A stretch of DNA of 64,000 bases from Terriglobales bacterium. GTDB lineage: Bacteria; Acidobacteriota; Terriglobia; Bryobacterales; Bryobacteraceae. This document shows, one piece after another, positions 8,283 through 18,340 of the stretch. Position 1 is the stretch's first letter. Every line of letters starts with the position of its first letter. The notes under the pieces are model-generated. The model had not been told where the DNA came from. It was given only the letters and a program-made list of their open reading frames with translations, and made no database searches. A program made the position numbers and the translations under genes. Location of the stretch: contig JAIXQP010000027.1 of NCBI GenBank assembly GCA_027485675.1, positions 1 through 64,000 of the forward strand, given 5' to 3'.

Positions 8283-10304
8283 ATGAAGACACTCGTGATT
8301 TTGTTGAGTTTGCTTTGCGCCGGGCTGGTGCTGAGCCAGACGGTGCAGGTTCCTTCGCCTAAGCAGGGGCGGGCGGGCGAGATATTGCCGACGACTCGGT
8401 TTCGGCCGCGGACGGCGCCATATGAGCCGACGGCGGAGGAGAAGCAGGCGATTGCGGCGAAACTGGCTGCGTTAGACGGGGAGATTGCCGCGTTGCGGGA
8501 CCGGGGCGTGAGTGATGCGCTGCTGGTGGATGTCGAGGTTTTCGCGGAGGCGGCGCGGTGGATCCTGCGGTTTCCCGAGGAGTTCTTTCGGAAGGAGAGT
8601 GTGGCGTCGACGCTGGCGGTGATGGAGATGGGGTCGGCGCGGGCGGCGCTGCTTGCGAAGGGGGAGTCGCCGTGGACGACGCAGAAGGGGCGGTTGATTC
8701 GCGGGTACCGTTCGGCGGTGGATGGTTCGGTGCAGCCGTACCGGTTGACGGTGCCGGAGGAGTACGATGGCACGCGGGCGTTTCCGCTGGATGTGATTGA
8801 GCACGGGCGGTATGTGACGCGGTACGAAGTGGAGTTCATTCACGCGTTTGAGCGGCGGGGGGCGGACCGGCCTTATCTGCCGGGGACGATCCAGATCGAA
8901 CTGCACGGCCGGGGCAATAACGCGTTCCATTGGCCGGGCGAGGCGGACGTGTTTGAAGGGATCGCGGCGGTTTCGAAGGCCTACAAGGTAGACAAGGACC
9001 GGGTGGCGCTGCGCGGATTTTCGATGGGCGGGGCGGGCGTGTGGCACACGGCGCTGCACCATCCAGGGGAGTGGGCGACGGTGGAGGCGGGGGCGGGCGA
9101 TACGGAGTCGCACCGGATGCGCCTGGTGACGGATTTGGCGCCGCATCAGCAGGCGATGTGCCGGATTTTCGACAACACGTACGAATGGATGTTGAACGCG
9201 TTCAATATGCCATTTATTGGTTACGTGGGCGAGATTGACGGGAGTTTCGCCAAGCACGTGGCGGCGCGGCGGCAGTTGGCGCAGGAGGGTTTCCACTTTG
9301 AGGGCGAGTCGTTTACGACGGGCTTGCGGGTGAAGGAGGTGCCTTCGATTGTGTTCCTGGTGGCGCCGAATACGCCGCATGCGACGGACCCGGAGTTCCG
9401 GAAGCGGATGGATGCGATGCATCTCGAGAACTTGAAAAAGGGCCGGGTGTCGCCGGACCATCTGCGGTTCGTGACCTATACGACGCGCTACAACAAGAGC
9501 CATTGGGCGACGCTCGATGGCCTGGAGAAGCACTACGAGCGGGCGGAGATTGAGGCGCGTCGGTTGGCGAACCGGAGCCGGTACGAGATCAAGACCAAGA
9601 ACCTGAACCGGCTGACGCTGCGCGAGACGGAGCGGGCGGCGGCGGTGGTGATTGACGGGCAGAGCCTGACGGTGAGCGGCGGGGCGCAACTAGTGTTGGC
9701 GAAGGCGGGTGGCCGGTGGCAGGTGGCGCCGGGGGCTGAGGCGGGGCTGCGGAAGCGTCATGGGTTGCAGGGCCCGATTGACGATGCGTTTCTCGAACCG
9801 TTCCTGATTGTGAAGCCGACGGGGACGCCATGGAACGCGGCGGCGCAGGAGCAGGCGTTGGCGATTCTGGCGCGGTTCGACCGGCAGTATCAGTTGGCCT
9901 ACCGGGGGCGGCTGCGGGTGAAGGACGACCGGGACGTGACGTCCGCGGATCTGGACAAATATCACGTGGTGCTTTTCGGCGATCCGGGGAGCAACCGTTG
10001 GATTGAGCGGGTGGCGGCGAAACTGCCTTTGCGTTGGGGACGGGAGACGGTGCAGATGGGCGGGCAGCGGTTCGCGGCCGGAGAGGTGCTGCCGGCGATG
10101 ATCTATCCGAACCCGTTGAACCCAAAGAAGTATGTGGTGTTGAACAGCGGATTGACGGCGCTGTGGGAGGACTGGGCGGGCGACTTCCCTACCCCGCAGT
10201 ATGGCGACTACGCGATCCTGCGCGTGGGTGCGAAGGAGGATCCGGATGTGGCGATGGCCGGGATCTTCGACGAATCGTGGAGTGTGATCCCGGAAAGAAA
10301 ATGA
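8283..10304 (+). CDS. secreted alpha/beta-hydrolase, esterase (PHB depolymerase/feruloyl esterase-like)
   Basis: A 673-residue protein. A signal peptide (MKTLVILLSLLCAGLVLSQT) is followed by an N-terminal region of about 120 residues, then an alpha/beta-hydrolase domain with the nucleophile elbow GFSMGGAG. It then has a C-terminal extension ending in a conserved block ([19 protein letters not shown]) shared with the protein at 52130-53581. The family is probably a carbohydrate or polyester esterase, or a prolyl-oligopeptidase-like peptidase; the substrate is unknown. The ATG at 8283 directly begins the signal peptide. The open frame extends back to 8178, but the added residues are not signal-like. 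Confidence 0.8.
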   Translation: MKTLVILLSLLCAGLVLSQTVQVPSPKQGRAGEILPTTRFRPRTAPYEPTAEEKQAIAAKLAALDGEIAALRDRGVSDALLVDVEVFAEAARWILRFPEEFFRKESVASTLAVMEMGSARAALLAKGESPWTTQKGRLIRGYRSAVDGSVQPYRLTVPEEYDGTRAFPLDVIEHGRYVTRYEVEFIHAFERRGADRPYLPGTIQIELHGRGNNAFHWPGEADVFEGIAAVSKAYKVDKDRVALRGFSMGGAGVWHTALHHPGEWATVEAGAGDTESHRMRLVTDLAPHQQAMCRIFDNTYEWMLNAFNMPFIGYVGEIDGSFAKHVAARRQLAQEGFHFEGESFTTGLRVKEVPSIVFLVAPNTPHATDPEFRKRMDAMHLENLKKGRVSPDHLRFVTYTTRYNKSHWATLDGLEKHYERAEIEARRLANRSRYEIKTKNLNRLTLRETERAAAVVIDGQSLTVSGGAQLVLAKAGGRWQVAPGAEAGLRKRHGLQGPIDDAFLEPFLIVKPTGTPWNAAAQEQALAILARFDRQYQLAYRGRLRVKDDRDVTSADLDKYHVVLFGDPGSNRWIERVAAKLPLRWGRETVQMGGQRFAAGEVLPAMIYPNPLNPKKYVVLNSGLTALWEDWAGDFPTPQYGDYAILRVGAKEDPDVAMAGIFDESWSVIPERK

Positions 10305-10324
10305 AAGAAAAGCAAGATGGACTC

Positions 10325-10353
10325 TTGCATCTGGTTGTAACGACCCGTACACT
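10325..10353 (+). promoter_or_regulatory. candidate sigma-70-type promoter for TonB receptor gene
   Basis: TTGCAT (10325-10330), a 17-nt spacer and TACACT (10348-10353), about 40 nt before ATG 10393. Both boxes match the consensus at four of six positions. The leader is of ordinary length, unlike the leaderless candidates elsewhere in this window. Confidence 0.35.
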
Positions 10354-10392
10354 ATTGCGAAAGTCTTTCCGTTTGCCCGGGGTTTCTCACAC

Positions 10393-13300
10393 ATGACTCT
10401 CTCTCGATTGACTCTATTCTTTGCTGTGCTTTTGACTGCGCCCATGGCTTGGTCCCAGGCTTCCAATGCCACGGTGCGCGGAACCGTGACGGACTCACAG
10501 CAGGCCATGATTCCGAACGCGAAGGTAACTTTGCTGAACACGGCCACTGGCGTGGCTCGCGAATCCATTACTAACAGCGCGGGACTATATGTTTTCCCGA
10601 CCACGATTCCTGGCCCGTATCGTCTCCGGGTTGAGATGCCAGGATTGCAGACTTTTGAAGGGACTTTGACGGTGCAGGTGCAGCAGGATGCGACCGTGGA
10701 TATCGTCCTGCAGGTGGCGACGGCCAATACGATCGTCGAAGTGCAGGATGTTACGCCGCTGCTGAAGGTGGACTCCCCTTCGTTGGGTTCGTCGCTCGAG
10801 CGGCAGCGGATTGAACAGCTACCGGTGAATGGACGCGGATATCAAAACCTGCTGGTAATGGTTCCGGGCATTCAGTGGTCCTCCCATGGCCATGGCATCG
10901 GCGGCATGGTGCGCGGCAATGGTCTGCGTAGTGGTTCGAACACGCTGGTGGTGGACGGTTCGGCGCAGAACGAGGTTTGGGAAGGGTGGGACGTGGCGCG
11001 GACGCCGAGTTTGGACGCCGTCGAGGAGATTCGCGTCGAGGTCAACAACGCCTCGGCGAAGTTCTCGCGGCCGACGTCCGTGATTATGTCGACGCGGTCC
11101 GGCACGAATCAGTATCACGGTGTCGTGTTCTACACCAACCGAAACAGCGGCTACGGCGTGGCCCGGCGGCGCGAGGATAACTTCACGAAGCCGCCCTATG
11201 TGAACCGCAACGAGTTCGGGATCTCGCTGGGTGGACCGGTGAACATTCCGAAACTGTATAAGGGGTCCAACCGGACGTTCTTCTTCTGGAACTGGGAATC
11301 GACGCGGTTTCTGGCCAATACGACCACCCGCATGTCGGTGCCGACGGCGGAGATGCGCAACGGCGATTTCCGCGGGCTGCGCGATGCGCAGGGCCGGCAG
11401 TTTGTCCTGTATGATCCGCTGACGACGGCGGCCAACTGGTCCCGGCTACCGATGACCCACAACGGGGTGACGAACATGATCAACCCGGCGCGGCTGAGCC
11501 CGGTGGCGAAGTTTATGTTCGACCGGACAGCGCTGCCGAATCTGCCGGGGGTGAATCCGCTGGTGGACGCCAACTGGCTTGGCGTGTTCTCGCGGCCGCT
11601 CGAGCAGGATACCCGCAACATCCGGGTGGACCACCGGTTCTCGGACAAGAATCTCGTGTACTTCCGCTATGCCTACAACCAGCATTTCGAACGCTACGGC
11701 GCGACGGCGGCGCCGTTTCTTCCGGTGAACGACTTCCGGACGATTAACCAGACGACGCGTTGGTGGCCGAACCATGCTCTTTCCGGCACGTGGATCCACA
11801 CGTTCTCACCGACGTTGAACAACGAGGTCCTGATCTCGGGTATGCGCGACTGGCATAACCGGGGCGCGGGCGACAACAAGACCAATTACGCGGCCCTGCT
11901 GGGACTGCCGAATCCGTTTGGCGCGGTGAACTTCCCCACGATTGATGGCATGTCGCTGGGGAATGCTGATCCTTATGTCTGGGGTGGCGAGCAGCCGTTC
12001 TTCCTCGTGAGCAACCTGATTACGGCGCAGGACAACGCGACGAAAGTTGTCGGCAAGCATGAGTTTAGTTTCGGCTTCCAGTTCCGCTGGGAGGATGTGC
12101 CGAAGTCGATCGTCTCGGCATCGGGTAACTTCAACACCGGTACGCTGGCGACCAGCCTATATGACACGGTGTCGACTCCGCAGAACCCGATTTCGGTGCC
12201 CTTTTCGGGCCACCCGATGGCGAATCTGTACCTCGGCAGCATGAACTACAACGCGACGTTCCGCCGGCCGTGGGCCTTCCTGCGGCGGCAGGAGTACGCG
12301 CCCTACATTCAGGACAACTGGAAAGTAACTCAGCGTCTGACCCTGAACCTGGGCCTGCGGTATGAGTACCGGACGCCGCTCAATGACCGCAACGGGTTGT
12401 TGACCAGCTTCAGCCCCGAGCAGCGCGCCTACGTCGTGGGTTCCAGCGTCGATAACTTCCTGAACCGGCAAGCCACGTTGCCCGCCAATCTGAATGCTTT
12501 GACGGGTTTCGGGGGCAAGGTGATCACGGCCGAGCAGGCGGGTCTATCAAGCAGCCTGGTAACCAATAACTGGCGGCAGTTCGGGCCGCGGCTGGGCTTC
12601 GCTTTTAAAGCGCTTTCGGGCAAGAGCGCATTCGTCATCCGGGGCGGTTACCGCATCTCTTACTACACGCAGCCGATCGCGGACTGGTTCGGCAGCCAGC
12701 AGAACCAGCAGATCGTTTCGGCGAGTTTCCAGAACAGTGTGACGAATACGGCGCTTTCTCCGGACGGCCTGCCGAACTACGGCCTGCGCACCCCGCAGAC
12801 GTTATTCGCCGGGGTGAATACGTCGAACAACAGCATCATCGACATCAACGATACCCGGACGATCGCCCGTGGCTTTACGGCCATTCAAATTGATCCGTTG
12901 CTCCGCGATCCGAAAGTTCAGGATATGAACCTGACGGTGGAAAAGGAGATCTTTGACAACATGGTGATGCGGTTGGCCTATGTCGGCAACCGGACGACGA
13001 ATATTCTGCAGACGGTGAACCTGAACGAGAGCATCCCGGACTATATCTGGTTTACGACGCGGCGGACCCCGTTGCCGACCGGCCCCTTCGCCAACGTCGC
13101 CCGGCGTCCGTACGATCAGCAGGTTTACGGTAGCGTCAACCGGCTCAGCAGCCCTGGCTACGCCGCCTGGAACGGTTTCCAGGCTGAACTCGAGCGCCGC
13201 TTCAGCAAGGGCTTCGGCTTCCAGTTGTTCTGGGTTTCCGGCAATACGCTGGGGACGACCGGCGTGATCCAGCAGGCGGATAACTTCCTGCCCAACGCGA

Positions 13301-14091
13301 TTCCGACCGACGAGCGGGACCGGAACCGGTTCCTGAACTTCCAGCGGGACATTAACACTCCGCAGCATCAGGTGCGCTGGAACTGGATTGCGGATATCCC
13401 GGTGGGCAAAGGCAAAGCCATCGGCGGCAACATGCGCGGCTTCATGGACAAAGTCTTCGGCGGATGGCAGATGGCTGGCACGGGTAACTTCCGCTCCAAC
13501 CACTTCACTCTGCCGACTAACTTCTATCCGACCAACAACCAACTGGAGCGGTACGGCGAGCAGTATCCGATTGAAGATTGCCGCAGCGGCGTTTGTTTCC
13601 CGGGTTTCCTGTACTTTAACGGGTACATTCCGGCCAACCAGATCAACAGCACCAACGCGCAGGGCCGCCCGAACGGCGTGATGGGCGTACCGGCCAACTA
13701 TAAGCCGGCGGTGGCGCCTCTGATTCCGTGGGGCTCGACGACGATTCCGGCCAATGCTCCGGCCAATACCCAGATGAGCCAGTTCTGGGACACGAACAAC
13801 GTCTGGGTTCCGCTGAACAACAATACCGTGCAGCGGCTGAACTTCAACGATAATCTGGTGCCCTGGCGCAACCAGTATCTGCGGGCTCCGAACCAGTGGT
13901 TTCTCGATGCTTCGCTGTTCAAGTTCACCAACCTGACCGAGAAGGTGGCGCTGCGCTTGAACATCGATTTCTTTAACGTGCTGAACAACCCGAACAATCC
14001 GATCGCGGTAGCCTCCGACGGCATTCTGACGACGCGGAACTCGGGTAGCCCGGCGCGTGTAGTGCAGTTGACGGCGCGGATTCAGTTCTAA
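10393..14091 (+). CDS. TonB-dependent receptor, Oar-like, with carboxypeptidase-regulatory-like N-domain
   Basis: A 1,232-residue outer-membrane transporter. A signal peptide (residues 1-21, ending AWSQA) is followed by a carboxypeptidase-regulatory-like beta-sandwich (about 25-115, starting ATVRGTVTDSQQAMIPNAKV). Next come a plug domain (about 120-240, with PVNGRGYQNLLVMVPGI) and a long beta-barrel ending in the terminal strand ARVVQLTARIQF, with the C-terminal Phe typical of outer-membrane barrels. These receptors take up oligosaccharides or other large ligands using TonB energy; the ligand here is unknown. It is probably monocistronic, with a promoter at 10325-10353 and a hairpin after the stop. 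Confidence 0.92.
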   Translation: MTLSRLTLFFAVLLTAPMAWSQASNATVRGTVTDSQQAMIPNAKVTLLNTATGVARESITNSAGLYVFPTTIPGPYRLRVEMPGLQTFEGTLTVQVQQDATVDIVLQVATANTIVEVQDVTPLLKVDSPSLGSSLERQRIEQLPVNGRGYQNLLVMVPGIQWSSHGHGIGGMVRGNGLRSGSNTLVVDGSAQNEVWEGWDVARTPSLDAVEEIRVEVNNASAKFSRPTSVIMSTRSGTNQYHGVVFYTNRNSGYGVARRREDNFTKPPYVNRNEFGISLGGPVNIPKLYKGSNRTFFFWNWESTRFLANTTTRMSVPTAEMRNGDFRGLRDAQGRQFVLYDPLTTAANWSRLPMTHNGVTNMINPARLSPVAKFMFDRTALPNLPGVNPLVDANWLGVFSRPLEQDTRNIRVDHRFSDKNLVYFRYAYNQHFERYGATAAPFLPVNDFRTINQTTRWWPNHALSGTWIHTFSPTLNNEVLISGMRDWHNRGAGDNKTNYAALLGLPNPFGAVNFPTIDGMSLGNADPYVWGGEQPFFLVSNLITAQDNATKVVGKHEFSFGFQFRWEDVPKSIVSASGNFNTGTLATSLYDTVSTPQNPISVPFSGHPMANLYLGSMNYNATFRRPWAFLRRQEYAPYIQDNWKVTQRLTLNLGLRYEYRTPLNDRNGLLTSFSPEQRAYVVGSSVDNFLNRQATLPANLNALTGFGGKVITAEQAGLSSSLVTNNWRQFGPRLGFAFKALSGKSAFVIRGGYRISYYTQPIADWFGSQQNQQIVSASFQNSVTNTALSPDGLPNYGLRTPQTLFAGVNTSNNSIIDINDTRTIARGFTAIQIDPLLRDPKVQDMNLTVEKEIFDNMVMRLAYVGNRTTNILQTVNLNESIPDYIWFTTRRTPLPTGPFANVARRPYDQQVYGSVNRLSSPGYAAWNGFQAELERRFSKGFGFQLFWVSGNTLGTTGVIQQADNFLPNAIPTDERDRNRFLNFQRDINTPQHQVRWNWIADIPVGKGKAIGGNMRGFMDKVFGGWQMAGTGNFRSNHFTLPTNFYPTNNQLERYGEQYPIEDCRSGVCFPGFLYFNGYIPANQINSTNAQGRPNGVMGVPANYKPAVAPLIPWGSTTIPANAPANTQMSQFWDTNNVWVPLNNNTVQRLNFNDNLVPWRNQYLRAPNQWFLDASLFKFTNLTEKVALRLNIDFFNVLNNPNNPIAVASDGILTTRNSGSPARVVQLTARIQF

Positions 14092-14126
14092 TCCGCACCT
14101 ATCCGCAAATCTCCCTACCTACCAGT

Positions 14127-14151
14127 GCCTCCCGCTCTCAAGGCGGGAGGC
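14127..14151. terminator. hairpin between convergent genes
   Basis: A perfect 9-bp stem GCCTCCCGC / GCGGGAGGC with a 7-nt loop, followed on the plus strand by the T-rich stretch CATTTGTTTG. It lies 36 nt after the TonB receptor stop and 15 nt before the end of the lactonase gene, so it could serve both. The T-tract is imperfect. Confidence 0.65.
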
Positions 14152-14165
14152 CATTTGTTTGGGGG

Positions 14166-15305
14166 TTAGAGTTCGACGAACTTGGCGCACACCGGCGCCG
14201 GCAGGGAGACGGCTTCGCTGTGCCGGCTCAGTTTGCCGGTGGCCGTATCGAAGCGGAGCGGGAAGATCTGGTTCGAGCGTTGCATGAGGGCGAACAGCCA
14301 TTGGCCGGTGGGATCGACGTTGAAGCTGCGGGCGCCGACGCCGCCGGGGGCGAAGGCTTCCACCAGGGTCAGCGACCCGTCCTTGGGGTTGATGCGGAGG
14401 GCGGCAATGGATTCATGGCCCCGGTTCGAAATCAGGACGAAGTTGCCGCTCGGGTGCATAACGGCTTCGGCGGGGGTGGCGCGCCCTTTATAGTCCTCCG
14501 GAACGGTACGCGTCACTGCGCCCTCCCGGAACGTGCCGCGGCGCCGGTCGTATTCGAGCATGGTGCAGCCGGGGCCGGACTCGTTGGCGACGTAGGCCCA
14601 GCGGCCGTTGGGATGGAAGACCAGGTGGCGCGGGCTCGCGGGGTCCTGCAGCCGGAGCGCGGGCGGACGGTGGGGGGCGATGGCCGCGGTGGCGGCGTTG
14701 AGACGGTGGACAAAGATGGTGTTAAGGCTCGTGTCGGTCTCAATCAGAAAGCGATTGTCCGGCGAGAAGACGACGGCGTGGCTGTGGACCTTCGCCGTGC
14801 CTTCCGCCACGTGCTGATAGAAGCCGGAGGATTCGCCCAGCGAACCATCGGGGCGGACCGGAAAGCTGGCCAGGCTGCCCGTCGCCCAGTTGGCGACGCC
14901 TAGCGCACGGCCGGAGGCGTCGACGGCTAAGTGGCACGGCATGCCGCCGCGGGAACTGACGCGGTTGAGCAGCGTGAGTTGACCGGAAGCGGCGTTGATC
15001 GAAAAGGCGCTGACTTCGCCCGGGGTCTTGCCGTCCATCTCGATGTGTTCGTTGACGGCGTAGAGGAGTTTGCGGTTCGGGTGAACGGCGAGATAGGAGG
15101 GGTTGGCGGCTTCGGCTGCCAGTTGTGGGGGGGTGAGTTGGCCGGTGGTGGTGTCCAGGCGGGAGACGTAGATCCCCTTGCTGAGGCCGGTGCCGTAGCG
15201 GGCGCCTCCGGCGGTGTAAGTGCCCCAGTAGACCAGATAGTTGCGGGCCGGTGCGGCGGCGGCGGCCGTAGCGGCGGTGGCGAGGAGAAAGTGGCGACGG
15301 AGCAT
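14166..15305 (-). CDS. lactonase-family seven-bladed beta-propeller, Tat-exported
   Basis: A 379-residue protein related to 6-phosphogluconolactonase of the Pgl (YbhE) type. A twin-arginine signal (LRRHFLLATAATAAAAAPA) implies export folded. The propeller contains the family motifs NPSYLAVHP, NEHIEMDGKTPGEVSAF, GMPCHLAVD, KVHSHAVVFSPDN, SPRHLVFHPNGR and NRGHESIAALRI. An exported form of this fold suggests a periplasmic sugar lactonase rather than the cytosolic pentose-phosphate enzyme. The start is supported by TAAGCT 6 nt upstream. Confidence 0.88.
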   Translation of the reverse strand: MLRRHFLLATAATAAAAAPARNYLVYWGTYTAGGARYGTGLSKGIYVSRLDTTTGQLTPPQLAAEAANPSYLAVHPNRKLLYAVNEHIEMDGKTPGEVSAFSINAASGQLTLLNRVSSRGGMPCHLAVDASGRALGVANWATGSLASFPVRPDGSLGESSGFYQHVAEGTAKVHSHAVVFSPDNRFLIETDTSLNTIFVHRLNAATAAIAPHRPPALRLQDPASPRHLVFHPNGRWAYVANESGPGCTMLEYDRRRGTFREGAVTRTVPEDYKGRATPAEAVMHPSGNFVLISNRGHESIAALRINPKDGSLTLVEAFAPGGVGARSFNVDPTGQWLFALMQRSNQIFPLRFDTATGKLSRHSEAVSLPAPVCAKFVEL

Positions 15306-15311
15306 CCTAAG

Positions 15312-15317
15312 AGCTTA
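15312..15317 (-). promoter_or_regulatory. candidate -10 box (TAAGCT) of a leaderless transcript
   Basis: On the minus strand TAAGCT lies exactly 6 nt before the ATG of the lactonase gene. Confidence 0.4.
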
Positions 15318-15366
15318 TCCGATCCTGACTGCGATTTCACTTCTTTTGCTTTCGATTGCTTTGCGA

Positions 15367-15372
15367 TACAAT
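15367..15372 (+). promoter_or_regulatory. candidate -10 box (TACAAT) for LRR operon
   Basis: TACAAT is followed by the Shine-Dalgarno-like AGGGGGGAT and then ATG 15388, a normal leadered arrangement. The -35 region is T-rich (TTTTGC at 17-nt spacing) but a weak match. Confidence 0.3.
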
Positions 15373-15387
15373 TCAGGGGGGATAGCT

Positions 15388-17364
15388 ATGATCCGACACA
15401 CTGCATTGTTCCTATTGATGGCGACGGCCGGCTGGGCGGCGACCGAGCGAGAGACCGCCGAGTGGGTGATTCGCAATGGCGGCCGGGTGATGTTGAACGG
15501 CAAGCGGGCGCCGTACGGGGACCTGCTGGGGCTGCCGGCGGGGGAGTTCCGGATTACTGGCGTGGACCTGTTTGGCAGCTTGATCAGCGCGACCGAACTC
15601 GAGAAGCTGAGCGGGTTGACGGAGTTGAAGGAGCTGTATCTGCCGGGTCCGATGTTCAATCCGGCGTCGGGGAGCCGTCTTGATGCGAACGCGCAGTTGA
15701 AGTTTCTGGGTGGGTTGCAGAAGCTGGAGCGGCTGACGTTTAGCCTGCACTTTCTGACGCACGTGAACGTGCAGGATAAGGGCGTGGCGCTGTTGACGCG
15801 ATTGGCCGCGCTGAAGGAGTTCCGGTGTTCGCAGTGCAAGCTCGAGAAGCTGAGTCTGGCCCCGTTTGAGAATCTGCACTCGCTCGACCTGAGTAACTCG
15901 GAGTTCAGCGATGAGGCGATGAAGGGACTGGAGCAGTTGAATGGGCTGAAGCGGCTGAGCCTGCGCGATACGTTGGTGACCGATGAGGGGCTGCGGTCGC
16001 TGGCCGGGCTGACCTCGCTTGAAGATCTCGACCTGGGCGGCACGCGCGTGACGGATGCGGGCATGGCGCACCTCAAAAACCTGACGAAGCTGCGGAAGTT
16101 GAATCTGCTGGGCGCGGCGATTACGGACGAGTCGATTCCGGTGTTGGCGGGCATGCCGAACATGACGGAGCTGATTCTGTACCGGAGCCGGATTACGAAC
16201 GCGGGGCTGGCGAAGCTCGAGAATTTGAAGGGCCTGACGGGACTCGACCTGCGCTACAGCCGCGTGACGCCGACGGCCTTGGCGGCGTTTAAAGCCAAGG
16301 TTCCAAACTGCAAAGTAGACTTCGTGGGCGCGGCGGCGGCGAGCGGGAAGCCGGCGGCGGCGAAACCGGCCGGAACGACGGAGAAGGCCCTGGCGGATTG
16401 GATTCAGGCGCTGGGCGGGAAGGCGGAGATGCCGGGTGGGCGGCTGAAGGTCGTTTCGCTGGCTTCGACCGGGATTGGCGATGCGCAGTTAGCGTATCTG
16501 GCCTCCGCGACGGCGATTGAGGAGTTGAATCTGGAGGCGACCGAGGCGGGCGACCTGGGCTTGGCATCGCTGAAAGGGATGGTGAACCTGCGCCGGTTGA
16601 ATCTGGGCCACACGACGATTACGGATAAAGGCCTGGCGCAATTGGCGGGTTTGACGAAGCTGCGCGTGTTGGGCTTGGGCGGCACGCAGGTGCGCGGCGA
16701 AGGGTTGGCGGCGTTGCAGGTGTTGCCGAATCTGCAGGAGATCGACTTTACGGGTTCTGTGCTGGGCGACGAAGGGCTGCGCCAGTTGGCGGGGATGCCG
16801 GCCATGGAGCGGTTGCTGCTGGCGAATACGGACATTACCAACGCGGGCCTGGCGGCACTGACCAAGTTGGCGAAGTTGCAGGTATTGGACCTGGCCGGGG
16901 CGGACGCGGGAGACGACGGTTTGCAGCATCTGGCGCAGATTGCGAGCCTGCGGGAGTTGAACCTGAACCACGGGCGGTTTACCGATAAGGGGCTCGAGTT
17001 GTTGCGGCCGCTGGGGAACCTGGAGCGGCTCGAACTGCTGCGGACGCGGACGTCGAACGCGAGCATGGCGGCCCTGGCGAGCTTGCCGAAGCTGGCGGTG
17101 CTGGGCCTGGACTACACGTCGGTGGACGATAAGGGCCTGGCGGCTTTCAAAGATCACCCGACGTTGCGGGAGCTGAAACTCGACACGACCGGCGTCTCCG
17201 ATGCCGGCATTGCGACGCTACAGACGATGACGGCGTTGAAGGTGGTGAATCTGTATCACACGACGGTGACCGAGCAGGGCGTGCAGCAACTGCAGCGGAC
17301 GCTGCCGGAGTGTAAGATTATCTTCGACCGGGATTCGTCCTTGCCGGTGCGGAGGAGGACGTAA
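15388..17364 (+). CDS. leucine-rich-repeat protein, secreted, two-module
   Basis: A 658-residue protein. A signal peptide (MIRHTALFLLMATAGWAA) is followed by two arrays of leucine-rich repeats of about 24 residues with the pattern L..L..LxxLxLxxTxITDxGL. Each array opens with a cap containing W(V/I)-x-x-x-GG (ETAEWVIRNGGRV near 22, and ALADWIQALGGKAEM near 340), and a short Ala/Pro/Lys-rich linker (GAAAASGKPAAAKPAG) separates them. LRRs are protein-binding scaffolds; the ligand is unknown. ATG 15388 is preferred because it begins the signal peptide and has AGGGGGG upstream. Confidence 0.85.
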   Translation: MIRHTALFLLMATAGWAATERETAEWVIRNGGRVMLNGKRAPYGDLLGLPAGEFRITGVDLFGSLISATELEKLSGLTELKELYLPGPMFNPASGSRLDANAQLKFLGGLQKLERLTFSLHFLTHVNVQDKGVALLTRLAALKEFRCSQCKLEKLSLAPFENLHSLDLSNSEFSDEAMKGLEQLNGLKRLSLRDTLVTDEGLRSLAGLTSLEDLDLGGTRVTDAGMAHLKNLTKLRKLNLLGAAITDESIPVLAGMPNMTELILYRSRITNAGLAKLENLKGLTGLDLRYSRVTPTALAAFKAKVPNCKVDFVGAAAASGKPAAAKPAGTTEKALADWIQALGGKAEMPGGRLKVVSLASTGIGDAQLAYLASATAIEELNLEATEAGDLGLASLKGMVNLRRLNLGHTTITDKGLAQLAGLTKLRVLGLGGTQVRGEGLAALQVLPNLQEIDFTGSVLGDEGLRQLAGMPAMERLLLANTDITNAGLAALTKLAKLQVLDLAGADAGDDGLQHLAQIASLRELNLNHGRFTDKGLELLRPLGNLERLELLRTRTSNASMAALASLPKLAVLGLDYTSVDDKGLAAFKDHPTLRELKLDTTGVSDAGIATLQTMTALKVVNLYHTTVTEQGVQQLQRTLPECKIIFDRDSSLPVRRRT

Positions 17365-17367
17365 GTG

Positions 17368-18291
17368 ATGACCCGCTTTCTTTTCTTATTGGGCTCCGCC
17401 GGGATGTTACTGGCGGCGGACCCGGCGGATTGGATTACTGCGGCTGGCGGCGTGGTAACTCGCGACGCAGCGGGCCGCATTACGGAAGTCGATTTGCGGT
17501 CTAGTTGGGTGACGGATGCGGATATGCCGTTGTTGGCCCGGATGCCGCATCTGGCGAAGCTGGACCTATCGTTGACGCGGATTACGGATCGCGGCATGCA
17601 ACAGTTGAAGTCCGCGCCGGGGATTGTCGAACTGAACCTCTACTACGCCGAGCAGATCACGGACGAAGGCATGTCGGCGATTAAGGGTTGGAAGAAGCTG
17701 CAGCGGCTGAACGTGCGGGGAACGCGGATTACCGATTCGACGCTCGAACACGCGGCCTCCGTGCCGACGCTGCTGGCGCTCGACGCCGGCTATGCGCAGG
17801 TGACGGATGTGGGTTTGGACCACCTGGCTTCCCTGCCCGGATTGAAGGAGCTGTCGATCGGCGGGAATAAGTTGACGGATGCCGGCTTGCAGTCGCTGCG
17901 GTATCTGACCGCGTTGACGCATCTGGATTTGACCGGAATGCAGCGGACAGACTCCGGGCTTTGGTCCGTGAGCTTGACGGACCTGGGCGTGGGCGCCATT
18001 GCGACGCTGAAGCAGTTGCAGCAGTTGAAGCTGGACGGGCTGCCGGTTTCGGCGCGGTGGTTGGAGCGTTTGAAGGGGTTGACGAAGTTGCAGCGGCTTT
18101 CGCTGCAGGGGTGTCTGCGGGTGGGCGACGATGCGGCGACGGTGATCGCCTCGTGGCCGGCGTTGCAGACCGTCGATGTGACGGGCACGGCGATGACGGA
18201 GCAGGGATTGGCGGGGCTGCGGCAGGCGAAGCCGGCCTTGAAGGTGTTTGCGGGTAAGTGGCAGAACCCTGGATTGATGCGGCCGGAATAA
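17368..18291 (+). CDS. leucine-rich-repeat protein, secreted, single module
   Basis: A 307-residue paralogue of the C-terminal module of the preceding gene. It has a signal peptide ([17 protein letters not shown]), the same cap ([18 protein letters not shown]) and about ten LRRs with the ITDxG pattern. It starts 3 nt after the upstream stop, with the Shine-Dalgarno GGAGGAGG at 17351-17358, so the two are cotranscribed and probably arose by duplication. GTG 17365 is an alternative start. Confidence 0.85.
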   Translation: MTRFLFLLGSAGMLLAADPADWITAAGGVVTRDAAGRITEVDLRSSWVTDADMPLLARMPHLAKLDLSLTRITDRGMQQLKSAPGIVELNLYYAEQITDEGMSAIKGWKKLQRLNVRGTRITDSTLEHAASVPTLLALDAGYAQVTDVGLDHLASLPGLKELSIGGNKLTDAGLQSLRYLTALTHLDLTGMQRTDSGLWSVSLTDLGVGAIATLKQLQQLKLDGLPVSARWLERLKGLTKLQRLSLQGCLRVGDDAATVIASWPALQTVDVTGTAMTEQGLAGLRQAKPALKVFAGKWQNPGLMRPE

Positions 18292-18292
18292 G

Positions 18293-18322
18293 AAAGGCCA
18301 ACCCTTTCGGGTTGGCCTTTTC
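18293..18322. terminator. Rho-independent terminator, bidirectional
   Basis: A perfect 12-bp stem AAAGGCCAACCC / GGGTTGGCCTTT with a TTTC tetraloop and a run of T after the stem on the plus strand. It begins 2 nt after the LRR stop. The flanking A-run makes it usable for the convergent DUF1552 gene as well. Confidence 0.9.
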
Positions 18323-18340
18323 TATTTCTGGTTGCGCGGG

